Part shown: one piece after another, positions 34,078 through 43,974 of the stretch
Position numbering within the stretch: position 1 is the first letter of the stretch
How the letters are laid out: the number at the start of each line of letters is the position of its first letter
DNA from: Thermoproteota archaeon
Lineage (GTDB): Archaea; Thermoproteota; Thermoprotei_A; Sulfolobales; Ignisphaeraceae
Length of the DNA: 64,000 bases
NCBI GenBank assembly: GCA_030550585.1
Contig: JAUQPB010000004.1
Span: 1-64,000, forward strand
Reading direction: 5' to 3'
The notes under the pieces: model-generated
Database searches by the model: none
What the model saw: only the letters and a program-made list of their open reading frames with translations
Told to the model about the DNA's origin: nothing
Translations under genes and position numbers: made by a program

Positions 34078-35085
34078 TCATTTGAATCCCGGTGGCCTCA
34101 CCTTTAAAACATCTTTGTTTACCAGCGTTGGAGGCTCTCTACCCTCGTAAAATGTTATGAGATTTTCTGCAACTAGCTCCGCCATGGCATGTCTAGCCTC
34201 ATATGTTGCAGAGCCTATGTGAGGTGCTAACACAACATTTTTAAATGCTGTTAGTGGGTGGTTTGGTGGGAGAGGCTCCTGCTCAAAAACATCTAGGCCT
34301 GCACCAGCTATCCAGCCCTCAGCCAAAGCCTTTACCAAAGCGTTTGTATCTACGACAGCGCCCCTCGCAGTGTTTATCAGTATAGCTGTCCTCTTCATTT
34401 TTCTAAGCCTCTCCTCGTTGATGAGATGATATGTTTCTTTTGTTAAGGGTACGTGTATCGAAACTATATCCGCTTCCTGCAAAAGTGTGTCAATATCCCT
34501 ATACTCCGCGCCCAGCCTCTTCTCCAATTCCTCGTTTCTCGACCTGCTATAGTATATTATTTTCATGCCAAATGCCTTGCCTATCTCAGCGACTCTAGAG
34601 CCTATTCTGCCAAGGCCTATGATGCCAAGTGTCTTTCCCTTCAACTCAACGCCTAGCATCATGTGTGGGTGCCAGCCTGTTCTTGTTCTCCACCACTCAC
34701 CCCACCTAACAAATGTATCAGCCTCGACAATTCTTCTCGCAACAGCTAGTATCAAGGCCCATGTAAGCTCGGCTGTAGCCTCTGTCAAAACATCTGGTGT
34801 GTTGGTAACATAGATTCCCAGTCTGGTTGCACATGCAACATCTATATTGTCATAGCCAACAGCGTACTGAGCGACAATCCTAAGCCTTTTGGCTTGCTGC
34901 AAAAGGTTACAGTCTATTCTATCACTAAGCATAGATGCTAATGCATCGACCTCCTTGGCTTTTTCAAGAAGAACCTCATATGGTGGGGGCTGATACCTGT
35001 CCCAGACCTCAACCTCATAATATTTACTCAATTTCTCAATTACATTAGGAAAAAGCTCTCTTGTTACAAAAAGTTTTGGTCTCAT
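34078..35085 (-). CDS. gyaR: glyoxylate/hydroxypyruvate reductase, D-2-hydroxyacid dehydrogenase family
   Basis: NAD(P)H-dependent D-2-hydroxyacid dehydrogenase, 335 aa. [20 protein letters not shown] is the dinucleotide-binding motif. The catalytic residues are the Arg in NTARGAVVD, the Glu in DVFEQEPLP and the His in APHIGSAT. The overall layout (LFPNVIEKL near the start, [11 protein letters not shown]) is closest to archaeal glyoxylate reductases. ATG 35085 is chosen, because GAGGTG lies 6 nt upstream; GTG 35094 is the alternative. It converges on the DUF58 gene with 1 bp between stops. It could reduce glyoxylate or hydroxypyruvate formed from sugar-acid breakdown. Confidence 0.9.
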   Translation of the reverse strand: MRPKLFVTRELFPNVIEKLSKYYEVEVWDRYQPPPYEVLLEKAKEVDALASMLSDRIDCNLLQQAKRLRIVAQYAVGYDNIDVACATRLGIYVTNTPDVLTEATAELTWALILAVARRIVEADTFVRWGEWWRTRTGWHPHMMLGVELKGKTLGIIGLGRIGSRVAEIGKAFGMKIIYYSRSRNEELEKRLGAEYRDIDTLLQEADIVSIHVPLTKETYHLINEERLRKMKRTAILINTARGAVVDTNALVKALAEGWIAGAGLDVFEQEPLPPNHPLTAFKNVVLAPHIGSATYEARHAMAELVAENLITFYEGREPPTLVNKDVLKVRPPGFK

Positions 35086-35336
35086 GGATCGCACCTCAAC
35101 TTGTTGTAATATCTCCGTAATATCTAGTATATTAAATCTTTCGCCATACCCATAAATATTTGATTTACAAAGCTATTTCCCGCATCCAAATATCCTCAGC
35201 ATCTGACAGTAGCATAATCTGTTTCTGCAGATGGTAGCCTATCCTATTACACATTTTGCTTAGGATCTTCTAAAGGTGTTTAAGCCAGAGAGTGGTAGCA
35301 AGCCCAAAATTTATGATGATAAATGTAGTTAGGCAG

Positions 35337-37097
35337 CTACGAATAGAGGGAAACATGCTGCTTTATATAAGATGGAATTTTGTTAAACAAAGCTGATATT
35401 ATTAGAGTAGACAGTTTTGGCTGTCTATCTCTTGTGTATACACCTTTTCTATTTAATATTGTTCTACCTGGGCTTTGAGGTGTTCTAAAATCTGCGAAAT
35501 TCCATATATGTAGCCCCACTATGTAGTCTCTCTTCATAAGTGCCTCAATGTAGTTTTTGATTAGCTCTGCTTGATATTCCTCTGACCACATCTGTGGCGG
35601 ATCGCTGTGCAAACCTAGAATTGCGTCTGCCCCAAACTCTGTTATTATTATTGGTTTTTCTGGGAATTTGCTATGTATTTGCTCTAGCTCGTTCAACATA
35701 TTTTCTACGCCTTTTTGTATATCTCCCCATTCAGAGTACCAGCCACGATAGTAGTTAAGTGATATGATATCCACATAGCCTAGTGCAAGGTCTTTAAACG
35801 ATTTGTGAGAGGCAAAGGTTACCGGCCTTGTCGGGTCGATGGATTTTACAAACTCTGAGAGTTTTCTTATAGCCTCTGCAACCTCTGGCAAGTCGCTTGG
35901 AGGTTCATTCATAATGCTATACATTATTACTGAAGGTCTATTCTTGTGCTGTCTAACCATTTCTTCTATGAACCTCTTCGCCTTTGCCAAATACTCTTCA
36001 TCTCTAAACAGCTTTGCAATATCCTCTGTGTTGAGAAGCCTTTCTATGCCTGAGTAGCATAGAGGTGGCTCTAGAATAACCATAAAGCCAAATTCGTCTG
36101 CTAGATCTAGATGCTCGTTAGAGTATGGATAGTGAGAGGTTCTAAATGAATTTGCACCCATTTTCTTCATAAGATAGAAGTCTCTTACAAGAACAGCTCC
36201 CGGAAGATACTTACCTGTAACAGGAAAGTCCTCGTGTCTTCCAAAACCTTTGAGAAACACCGGCCTATCGTTTAGATATATTCTTCCATTCCTTACTGTA
36301 ATGCTTCTAAAACCAATCCGCTCGTAGATGGCATCCCTTAAAATGTTGCCAACATAAACCTCGACAACAAAACTATATAGATTTGGCTCCTCAGGCCCCC
36401 AAGGCTTTACACCATCATATCTCTTCTCAAATTTCAGTACACCAGGTTTAGCATTTCTGATATAGTCTTCTGAGATAACCTTGCCAAGCTCTTTATCCAT
36501 GAGAGCAACCCTAACATCAACTTCTCTATCACATACTATCTCAATATCTGCTTTAAGGGCTCCACCATGATTTGTAGCAATTGTTACATCATTTACATGA
36601 CAAACATCAGTAAATTCCAAGTAAACGGGTCTGTGTATACCGCCATAGTGAAAGAAGTCAAAGGCAGTTAAATTAAGCTCCTTTGCTGGAGGTATATTGA
36701 GTATCGATGGAGTGTTGTCTATCCTCACCACAACTTTGTTTAAATCGCCAAATCTTATGCTATCCACTCTAAACTTGAATTGTGTAAAAGACCCTTCATG
36801 CTCGCCAACAAACTTCTCATTTATCCATACGCTAGTCTTGTACCCAGCACCCTCAAATACAATCCAAGCCTCTTTACAATCCAAGAGCCTATCAACATAA
36901 AAATTCTTTTGATACCATGCAACACCTGTAAACTGATCCCATTCAGGGTTTTGCTCATTCCAAGACGATGGAACGTATATTAAATCGCTAGATTCAAAAC
37001 CTCTGAACCAACCCTCTTTATCGCCAGCAAGATTTCTATCAACTCTAAATTTCCAGAAGCCTTCGAGAGATATTTTTGGTCTAAACCAAGATTTCAT
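35337..37097 (-). CDS. GH2 beta-glucuronidase
   Basis: Glycoside hydrolase family 2 enzyme, 586 aa, cytosolic (no signal peptide). Sandwich domain 1-165, immunoglobulin-like domain 165-265, TIM barrel 270-586. The acid/base is E398 (MNEPP), and the nucleophile is E487 (ITEFGAD). The TNIRTxHYPYS-type strand is FRTSHYPYS. Residues 549-551 (NRK in LNRKGVYTRDRQPK) match the N-x-K carboxylate-binding motif that marks beta-glucuronidases among GH2 enzymes, and KGFGRHEDFP also fits. It would release glucuronic acid from imported glycosides. Same strand as the transaldolase-like gene, 85 nt upstream. Confidence 0.88.
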   Translation of the reverse strand: MKSWFRPKISLEGFWKFRVDRNLAGDKEGWFRGFESSDLIYVPSSWNEQNPEWDQFTGVAWYQKNFYVDRLLDCKEAWIVFEGAGYKTSVWINEKFVGEHEGSFTQFKFRVDSIRFGDLNKVVVRIDNTPSILNIPPAKELNLTAFDFFHYGGIHRPVYLEFTDVCHVNDVTIATNHGGALKADIEIVCDREVDVRVALMDKELGKVISEDYIRNAKPGVLKFEKRYDGVKPWGPEEPNLYSFVVEVYVGNILRDAIYERIGFRSITVRNGRIYLNDRPVFLKGFGRHEDFPVTGKYLPGAVLVRDFYLMKKMGANSFRTSHYPYSNEHLDLADEFGFMVILEPPLCYSGIERLLNTEDIAKLFRDEEYLAKAKRFIEEMVRQHKNRPSVIMYSIMNEPPSDLPEVAEAIRKLSEFVKSIDPTRPVTFASHKSFKDLALGYVDIISLNYYRGWYSEWGDIQKGVENMLNELEQIHSKFPEKPIIITEFGADAILGLHSDPPQMWSEEYQAELIKNYIEALMKRDYIVGLHIWNFADFRTPQSPGRTILNRKGVYTRDRQPKLSTLIISALFNKIPSYIKQHVSLYS

Positions 37098-37182
37098 AGT
37101 TTCACAACAGTAGTGAGAATAGAGAGTATAAAAATTTCTTAGTAACTGGGATTAGGATTGGAAATTTATTTGTAGAGAATAT

Positions 37183-39330
37183 TTAGGTTAGCGATTTTAT
37201 TGTACTAACAATTCTCGATCTAAACGCAAGGTATTCTTCAGTAAATTCATGCATTGTTTTTGCTGATGGCCCGTAGGATGGCCATTCATCTACTCTCAGC
37301 CCTCTATTCCCATAGTCTCTATCTATGCCAATTTTCTTTAAAAGCTCGTTAACTTCTGGCGATGCTTCATAGGCTTTTACAAAATCCTCCATTTGCATCA
37401 ATATCTCGAGATATTTTCTTGGCAGTTGCTGATATATAGACTCCCTCAAGTCCTCTAATACAATACTCTTCTTGGCAACCTCTTCAACTACATTTAGTTG
37501 ATGATCTGGGAACTCTGTATTTGTCATGTTTCTGGATGCAAATGTGTATAGAGTGTCAATAGGCTTTCTTTTTGATGCTGGAAGCAGGTCTATTCTGTCC
37601 ATAACAAGCTCTGCCTCTGCTTTTGTTAACCCATACTCTCTAACTAGATAGTTTACCCACTTCTCTCTATTCCACGGAGCAAACATTATCTCATAAACTC
37701 TTTGAGCTACAAATGTGCCTGAAAGCCTCAAAGCCTCTTCAACAGGTTGCAGACTGTTCAAAGCCTCTTCCCTAGATTTGTACAAGCCCAGCTCAACCAA
37801 GGCATCTATGAATGCGTCTCTCAGCAGGTTTCTGCCCAATACCCTTCTACTAGTCAAGAAGCTTACAATACTCTTCAAATCTCTCTTCTTCATCTCCTGC
37901 CAAACATCGTCTTTTACCCCGAGACCCTTAGCAAGCTTCTCTAAAACAACACTTCTCCTAGCCTCATCGACTCTTTCAATAGCTTTCAATAGAAGCTGAG
38001 CAGCAAACTCCTCTCTCAAATGATCCTCTAGCCTACCACCCATGTTAGTGTCATATGTTTGTGTTGGTATAATACCTTTTCTAATGGCCTTTGCCATCCC
38101 CTTTATAGCTGCAAATCCGATTAGAATCTCTTGAGAAACCGTGAAGCTTACGGTTATGTTTTGGCCAACACCCATTTCGTTGATTCTCTCAGCAATTTCT
38201 ATGGCAGCTGGATATGCAGCTGCAACCTTTACAACAAGGTTAGCCCTACCCTTTTCAGGTATGTTATAGCCCCACCAGAGATATTCGTCGTAGACACTAA
38301 GATCTCTTTCCAACCTTGTCACAAATATCTTGACAGCCTCAACACTCTTCTCAACATCGTTTGCTATAAGTGGGTTTAGCTGGTAGCTAACAAGCCCATC
38401 GTGATATTTGGAGAGTATGAATGGAACTCTAAACACATAGAAGTTTTCCATTAAAGCAAATCTAGTGGCCTCCATAGCAATTTCATCAGCATATTTCTCG
38501 GGATTCTCAAACCACTCTGGATGTTCCTTAGCCAGAACATTTTTTGCATATTTCTTGAATCTCTCTAGAAGCTCTGGATCGTCGTTGTATGCAGTAGCTG
38601 CTAGGGGAGGGTTTGTGGATACCTGTACAAATCCTAGATGTCTTAGAAATCTCAGTCCCAGCGCATAGTCATTCCCAAACTTGCATAAACCTGCTTCATA
38701 TGCTTTTCTATAGAATAGATCTCTTATTTGATTGGCCATTGCATTGATGTAGCTCCTGGCTATAGAACCTCTATCAATTTTCTTTGAAACCTCTTGAGCA
38801 ACTCTTGCAACGAGGCTCTTACCCTTGTTGATCTTCATCAAGTCATTTAGTTGCATCTCTACTACAGAATACATTATTGCAGGTTCTCCAAGCTCCTGTC
38901 TCTCAAGAGATTCGAAATAGTCAAGAGCATTAGTTAGGTGTTTAATGTGATTCTCCACATCTTCGCTGGTATAACCAGCCCACTTGCTTTCGGCACCACT
39001 CAAATTGAAGATCATTTCAAATAGGGTATCATAGATTCTAAACCTCTTTAAAACAACTTCTTCATTAAGCCTCCCAGAATGATCTAAAACCTTCTCACTT
39101 TTCAGCAGGTGTTCAACCCTTCTTATAAGAGAGGAAAACGCCTCATTAGCAATTTTGGCAAACTCTGGGTGGAGTATATGGTCTGCTGCAAGTTTTGTCC
39201 AGCCCATTAAAGATGTTTTGATTATATGGTCGGCATGGTCTATACGAGGGGACATGGGTAGTGAGAGGGGTTCAGGCTCTGCTTTTCTAACTATTCCAAT
39301 TATGGTATCTTTGTTTACATAGATTTTCAT
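37183..39330 (-). CDS. large transaldolase-like protein
   Basis: A 715-residue protein in which a transaldolase-type core can be traced. VSTNPPLAATA (about 237-247) matches the family TTNPS signature, GLVSYQLNP (about 312-320) the VSxEVdp strand, VVKVAAAYPAAIEI (K368) the Schiff-base strand, GQNITVSFTVSQ the NxT strand, and MGGRLEDH (430-437) the late VGR motif. Normal transaldolases have 215-350 residues. Here a helical N-terminal domain of about 230 residues, a long insert after TNP, and a C-terminal region of about 280 residues are added. ATG 39330 follows GGTGAG. It lies between the TIM-barrel isomerase (18-33 nt) and glucuronidase genes. Confidence 0.75.
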   Translation of the reverse strand: MKIYVNKDTIIGIVRKAEPEPLSLPMSPRIDHADHIIKTSLMGWTKLAADHILHPEFAKIANEAFSSLIRRVEHLLKSEKVLDHSGRLNEEVVLKRFRIYDTLFEMIFNLSGAESKWAGYTSEDVENHIKHLTNALDYFESLERQELGEPAIMYSVVEMQLNDLMKINKGKSLVARVAQEVSKKIDRGSIARSYINAMANQIRDLFYRKAYEAGLCKFGNDYALGLRFLRHLGFVQVSTNPPLAATAYNDDPELLERFKKYAKNVLAKEHPEWFENPEKYADEIAMEATRFALMENFYVFRVPFILSKYHDGLVSYQLNPLIANDVEKSVEAVKIFVTRLERDLSVYDEYLWWGYNIPEKGRANLVVKVAAAYPAAIEIAERINEMGVGQNITVSFTVSQEILIGFAAIKGMAKAIRKGIIPTQTYDTNMGGRLEDHLREEFAAQLLLKAIERVDEARRSVVLEKLAKGLGVKDDVWQEMKKRDLKSIVSFLTSRRVLGRNLLRDAFIDALVELGLYKSREEALNSLQPVEEALRLSGTFVAQRVYEIMFAPWNREKWVNYLVREYGLTKAEAELVMDRIDLLPASKRKPIDTLYTFASRNMTNTEFPDHQLNVVEEVAKKSIVLEDLRESIYQQLPRKYLEILMQMEDFVKAYEASPEVNELLKKIGIDRDYGNRGLRVDEWPSYGPSAKTMHEFTEEYLAFRSRIVSTIKSLT

Positions 39331-39363
39331 GTTCTCACCATACAATGGAATTAACCTTAGGAT

Positions 39364-40296
39364 TTACATAGATGTTTCTGCTTGGAGATAGAGCTGGAAG
39401 GCGCGTAGGAGAACACTTTTAGCGGTGTGCACAACCTCCATTGGATGCTGACCCTCCTCCGGCCTCACCTCAAAACTTATAGCGCCTCTATAGCCAATGT
39501 CACTCAAAACAGTTAGTAGTTTCGCAACATCTTGTTCTGTATTCAATGCTCCGGGTCTGTAGAAGCCTGGATGGGTATCCAGGAGTTTGTCTCCCACTCT
39601 TTTTGCGCAACCTATATGGATATGCCCTATGAAATCTGGGTATGACTTCAACAGATCTGGAGATTCGTTTAGCAGTGGGGCGTGGCTTAGATCCCACATT
39701 ATATAAACATTCTTTGCCTGTTCCCTCACTTTCTCAACTATCTTTACAGTTTCTTGCAGGGGGCCTGCAAGCCTCTTTCTATCCCAAGCAACATCGAATG
39801 TCTCCAAATAGAGATTCATATTATACTTTGCCGCCTCGCTCCCAAGCTCAACAAGGGTTTTGATCAATGCCTCCCTTGCCTTCTCCCTCTCCGAACCCTC
39901 AACATTTGGCCCAGAACAAATGCCAACAGCTTTATAGCCTCTTCCACCAGCAACCCTAACCTCTCTAAGCAGAACTTCAACACTTTTCATTCTCTCTGCT
40001 TCATCAGTAGCACTAGGATTAACACCCCTTGTTAAGATAACTGGTTGAAGACCCAGAGCAAACTTCTTTCCATACAACCTATTCAACTCATTAATTTTCT
40101 TCCACTCCACATCATCTATAATCATAACTTCCAACAAATCAAAGTAAGGATCTTCTAGCAAAACCCTTATCTTCTCTGAAGCACCTTCAGATGTTTTCAT
40201 AAGTTCTGGGAAAACCATGAATGACACTATACCTATATCCCAAGGAAATCTTGCTATAATTTCAAATTCATTCTTCTTTATATAGCCATACAGCAT
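39364..40296 (-). CDS. sugar phosphate isomerase/epimerase-type TIM barrel protein
   Basis: Xylose-isomerase-like TIM barrel (AP endonuclease 2 family), 310 aa. Metal-binding strands are recognisable: LYLETFDVAWDRKR (Glu), IMWDLSHAPLL (Asp/His), GHIHIGCAKRVG (His) and AISFEVRPEEGQHP (Glu). GYKAVGICSGPNVEG is the central strand. Such enzymes isomerise or epimerise keto-sugars or their phosphates. First gene of the isomerase / transaldolase-like / glucuronidase group, so its substrate is probably a uronic acid or its keto form. No signal peptide. Confidence 0.82.
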   Translation of the reverse strand: MLYGYIKKNEFEIIARFPWDIGIVSFMVFPELMKTSEGASEKIRVLLEDPYFDLLEVMIIDDVEWKKINELNRLYGKKFALGLQPVILTRGVNPSATDEAERMKSVEVLLREVRVAGGRGYKAVGICSGPNVEGSEREKAREALIKTLVELGSEAAKYNMNLYLETFDVAWDRKRLAGPLQETVKIVEKVREQAKNVYIMWDLSHAPLLNESPDLLKSYPDFIGHIHIGCAKRVGDKLLDTHPGFYRPGALNTEQDVAKLLTVLSDIGYRGAISFEVRPEEGQHPMEVVHTAKSVLLRAFQLYLQAETSM

Positions 40297-40813
40297 CGTC
40301 TATCCCACCAACTCTTTTACATAAATCTAGATCTAGTCCCAGTTTTATGCTTTTTAGCGGTAGAAAAGGTCTAACCAAACATACACTGATATATCAAAAA
40401 GTTTGTCTCGAGCTTGTATATAGAATTCGCATTTCATAAAAACTATCTTCTTCTCCTAATCCTCGAACCACCCTCTCTACCCAAAATTATATGCATTATA
40501 TAAGCCCTTCTACTTTTGAATACTCTACCACATCTTTTACACACATACATTGAGCTCCCTATACCTGAGAACTGTTAAATAATGTTCATTCTCAGCAACT
40601 AGATGTTTAATAGTGATGATAAACATCATTATCAATTTCTCTTTAAGCAGACCCTTCTACACATGAGTGAGTCTATATCTTGATTGGTCTAACAGAAATA
40701 TGATTTTATTTGCTGTAGTTTGCGAAATCTCTTAGATGTTAGTTGCAAAGGTTCTGATAGTTGATGGATTTTTAACAGCTTTTGCTTATATATGGAAAAA
40801 TGCGTATAAGGTT
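40297..40813. other. 517-bp intergenic region with two inverted repeats
   Basis: No protein-like frame is seen on either strand. An inverted repeat CTGAGAA / TTCTCAG occupies 40565-40571 and 40589-40595, and ATGAT-AAAC-ATCAT (perfect) lies at about 40618-40631. Either could be a regulator site for the isomerase / transaldolase-like / glucuronidase transcript, which starts leftward from about 40300, but both are several hundred bases from that start. The region also holds the 3' side of the fucose-isomerase-like gene. Confidence 0.35.
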
Positions 40814-42223
40814 TTATACAACAACAGTTTTTATTCCAAGGAGTTTTGCTGCATCTGCAAGGGGTTTTACATAGTCTCCGTATATCATGCTTGCGTGGTG
40901 TACAAAGCCCTCTTCTATTAGTGTTCTATACACTTTGTCTAGATCCTCCACCTCTACCCATACCCAGCTACCTCTAAAGCTTGGCTTCTCATCTTCTAGC
41001 GCCCTACCTCTGGTTATGAACAGCTTGAATTCTCCATCGTATTCAACAAGTCTCGATATTGTTACAACACCTGGTTTGAGCCTCCCCTCAAAGGTTCCAT
41101 ATGCTCTCTCAACACCGACATCTCTATACATTATGCTGTGGTACATCAATGAACATCTACCGGCACATAGAGCTGGTGGGGCATTTCCACAGTGCCATGC
41201 CAGAAACACATTTGGTTTTTCTGGGTGTTTGATTGTCCAGTCTATGAAGAATGGTGGTGTTTGTTCAAGCGATGCCGCGTACTGCATTATCATTGTCAAA
41301 ACCCCGTAGACATCAACCTCGCATGCTGTCATTATGCCGCTTTGTGTTAGTCTGGCCATTGCATGGCACGGCGAAATGCCATAGTATCTCTGTATCTCTG
41401 TCCAGCATCTAAAGCCGATGCCACTAAGCTTCTTCGACTCTGCAAATCTTCTCAATACAAGCTCTAGCTTAGCTATCTTGAGGAGCGCTTCTTTGGGAAT
41501 TTGCGAAGCATCTGCATAGCTTGTAATCTCGCTTACTATTCTCTGAACAGCTGGATCACTATCGCTAAGCTTCTTAGCCTCTTCAACAACTTCAAGCAGT
41601 GTTGCATGAACAACTCTCTGCTTGAACTTCTCAGCCATTTTAGCCTCATTAAATGTTACAGTCTCGAACCTCTCTGGCCTCGGACCCACAATTCCGACTC
41701 TAGCCCCAACAAACCTCCTATATATGGAGACAACCCTGATGAAGTTGTCGAAACTGTCTACAAACTCCTTGTCCTCTGGAAACACAATACCTCCGAACAG
41801 AAATGGTATCTTCCTTCTATACAAAGCCGAGGCTAGGGATAATGTGCCACAGAAAGAATCGGATCTCCTAAACCCGCCAGGAAGAGTCTCAGGCTCTTTA
41901 GTAGCAAAGACAATTATCGGCAAACCCCTAAACTCCTCAGCTACCCTAGCACCGGCAAGCTCATCCCCAAAGGTAAGAGTTGATAGCACTATCCCCTCAA
42001 CACCCCTCTCCCTAAAAAGCTTTACAACCCTCTCAGCATCCTCATCATCTGTAACCAACCCCATCTTAGTGTCCTTCTCACTAGGATAAACAACCTCGAC
42101 AAAACCCCCAAACCTCTGCTCAACAACACTGACAAACCTCTTCTTCAGCTCCTGAGCCCACAGCTCGTCAAATGGATATCGATGCAGAGGGACAAACCCG
42201 ATCTTTATCCTTTCCAAAACCAC
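40814..42223 (-). CDS. L-fucose/L-arabinose isomerase-family protein
   Basis: Ketol isomerase of the FucI/AraA superfamily, 467-469 aa, in the reduced form seen in archaea. FVPLHRYPFDELWAQE begins the N-terminal Rossmann-like domain. The middle domain has KEPETLPGGFRRSDSFCG and GPRPERFETVTFNEA, and the active-site part GIGFRCWTEIQRYYGISPCH and CEVDVYGVLTMI, with metal-binding Glu/Asp, followed by FLAWHCGNAPP. It probably interconverts an aldose and ketose. GTG 42223 or, with better spacing to GGTGAG, TTG 42217 is the start. A TATA box at 42274-42283 gives it its own promoter. Confidence 0.83.
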   Translation of the reverse strand: MVLERIKIGFVPLHRYPFDELWAQELKKRFVSVVEQRFGGFVEVVYPSEKDTKMGLVTDDEDAERVVKLFRERGVEGIVLSTLTFGDELAGARVAEEFRGLPIIVFATKEPETLPGGFRRSDSFCGTLSLASALYRRKIPFLFGGIVFPEDKEFVDSFDNFIRVVSIYRRFVGARVGIVGPRPERFETVTFNEAKMAEKFKQRVVHATLLEVVEEAKKLSDSDPAVQRIVSEITSYADASQIPKEALLKIAKLELVLRRFAESKKLSGIGFRCWTEIQRYYGISPCHAMARLTQSGIMTACEVDVYGVLTMIMQYAASLEQTPPFFIDWTIKHPEKPNVFLAWHCGNAPPALCAGRCSLMYHSIMYRDVGVERAYGTFEGRLKPGVVTISRLVEYDGEFKLFITRGRALEDEKPSFRGSWVWVEVEDLDKVYRTLIEEGFVHHASMIYGDYVKPLADAAKLLGIKTVVV

Positions 42224-42273
42224 TCACCAAATTTTATCATATATAATGAGAGTCTTTTTAAGTTTTTCTGAAA

Positions 42274-42283
42274 TATTATATAA
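42274..42283 (-). promoter_or_regulatory. TATA box of the fucose-isomerase-like gene
   Basis: The reverse strand reads TTATATAATA here. Transcription would start near 42252, leaving a leader of about 30 nt that contains the ribosome binding site GGTGAG. This lets the gene be expressed without the truncated permease upstream. Confidence 0.4.
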
Positions 42284-42336
42284 GGTTGTATTGAGTTAAA
42301 AAATAAGTTTTTGCAAAAACGTATTACAAGTTTTCC

Positions 42337-42783
42337 TTAAGATCTAAATATTAGTGTTCTTCTCGATAAGTCAACAATCACAGCTATAACCAGTATCAAT
42401 GCTGTTGCTACATCTTGCCAATAAGGCGAAATCCCTATGAATACTATACCAGTTCTAGCAATTGACACAAGTAATGCTCCGAGTACGGCATTGAAGGCAT
42501 TTCCTTCGCCTCCAGCTAGACTTACACCTGCCAATGCACAAGACGCAACTGCCAAGAGTTCCTGTCCTGAGGCTATGTCTGCGTAACCAGATGCTATTAG
42601 CCCCGCATATATCATTCCAGCTATGCTAGCCATGGCACCAGAGTACGCAAATGCAAATATCCTCGCTTTATGTATTGGTATGCCAGCAACTCTAGCAGCC
42701 TCTAGGTTACCACCTATAGCATAGAGGTATCTTCCTATGGCAGTCCTCTGCTGAATGAATATATATGAGAACAGGTATACAGT
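42337..42783 (-). pseudogene. RbsC-type ABC sugar permease, C-terminal remnant
   Basis: The open frame (149 codons to a stop at 42784) reads as the C-terminal half of a BPD_transp_2 permease: IQQRTAIGRYLYAIGGN, then EAARVAGIPIHKARIFAF, and to the end SPYWQDVATALILVIAVIVDL. The family norm is about 310-340 residues, so roughly the N-terminal 180 are missing. It stops making sense where the rhamnulokinase remnant starts on the opposite strand. No ATPase or binding-protein gene of the transporter is in the window. An internal ATG (42633) exists, but the product would not work. Confidence 0.75.
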
Positions 42784-43889
42784 TCATGCCTATAAATCCT
42801 CTTTACCAACTTTATGCCATGGTCAAAGATAATTCCTCTTCGCTTAAAGCAGCAAAAACCTTTTTGATGATGCCGGACCTGTTCAATTATTGGTTATCAG
42901 GTGTTATAGCATCTGAGTACACAGATGCTTCTACAACTCAGTTTCTTGATCCATGGTCAAAGAAATGGGCCTTTGATTTGCTAGAGGAAATAGGGTTTCC
43001 AACAGATATATTTCCCAATATTATTGAACCTGGAACAAGACTAGGTGAAGTGAGCTCTAGTCTTGCAGAGGAACTGGATATACCAAGAAGCATAGCTGTC
43101 ATTGCACCAGCTACACATGATACCGCATCAGCTGTTGCAGCTTCTCCAATAGAAGATGACTCTGCTTATATAAGTTGTGGTACATGGAGTTTAGTTGGCA
43201 TAGAGGTGCCTAGCCCAATAATAAATAGAAAGGCTATGGAATATAACTTTACCAATGAGGGAGGCATTTTCAATACAATTAGATTTCTAAAGAACGTCCA
43301 GGGAATGTGGTTCCTACAAGAGATAAAACGTGCACTCGCACTAAAAGGAGAGGATTACTCATATGAGGAACTAACAAAAATGGCTGCAGAAGCAAAAGGA
43401 TTCATAGGATTTATTGACCCGGACGACCCAAGATTCTTAGCACCAACAAATATGGTTGAAGAAATCATGAAGTTTCTTGAAGAGACAAAGCAAAACAAGC
43501 CTAGGAACATCGGTGAGCTGGTACGTCTAGTTTTAGAAAGTCTTGCAATGAAATATAGATTCGTTATAGAAAGGCTGGAAGATATATCAGGAAAGAAGAT
43601 AAGAAAGATCAACATTGTTGGAGGAGGATCAAGAAACTGGTTACACAATCAACTAGTAGCAGACTTTACAAACAAAGTTGTTGTGTCAGGGCCAGAGGAA
43701 GCCACATCAATAGGCAATATGCTTACACAGCTAGTTGGTTTAGGCTACATAAAATCATTAAAAGAGATTAGAGAATATGTGAAAAACTCATTTAATCTAC
43801 GAACATTCGAGCCTCAGCATAGCAATAAACATGATGACATGTACTCATCTTTTCTAGATATGCTAGAGAAGCTTGGCAGAATAAAGTGA
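42765..43889 (+). pseudogene. rhamnulokinase-like FGGY kinase, N-terminally truncated
   Basis: A 374-residue frame (ATG 42765) that matches the C-terminal three quarters of an FGGY sugar kinase, closest to rhamnulokinase: TGIQFMPINPLYQLYAM, LMMPDLFNYWLSG, PGTRLGEVSSS, PATHDTASAVA, CGTWSLVG, and the ATP-binding IVGGGSRN. RhaB is normally about 480-490 residues. The missing part carries the N-terminal phosphate loop (usually DxGTxx). A TGA stop sits 9 nt before the ATG, so it cannot be a simple start error. No further stop is present; the loss is recent or an assembly artefact. Confidence 0.8.
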
Positions 43890-43974
43890 TATATCTTAAC
43901 ATTTTAGCATTTTATAACACTTTGTTGAAAGCTTATTAAAACTGGGCTATTATCAATATGGTTTGTGACAGATT

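Noticed and set aside
40614-40660. GTGATGA as C box of a C/D RNA
   Set aside because: No CTGA follows within 60 nt; the sequence is better explained as part of the ATGAT/ATCAT inverted repeat.
42765-43889. Intact sugar kinase starting at ATG 42765
   Set aside because: Its N-terminus aligns well inside the FGGY fold, the phosphate-loop domain is missing, and an in-frame stop lies 9 nt upstream, so it is treated as truncated.
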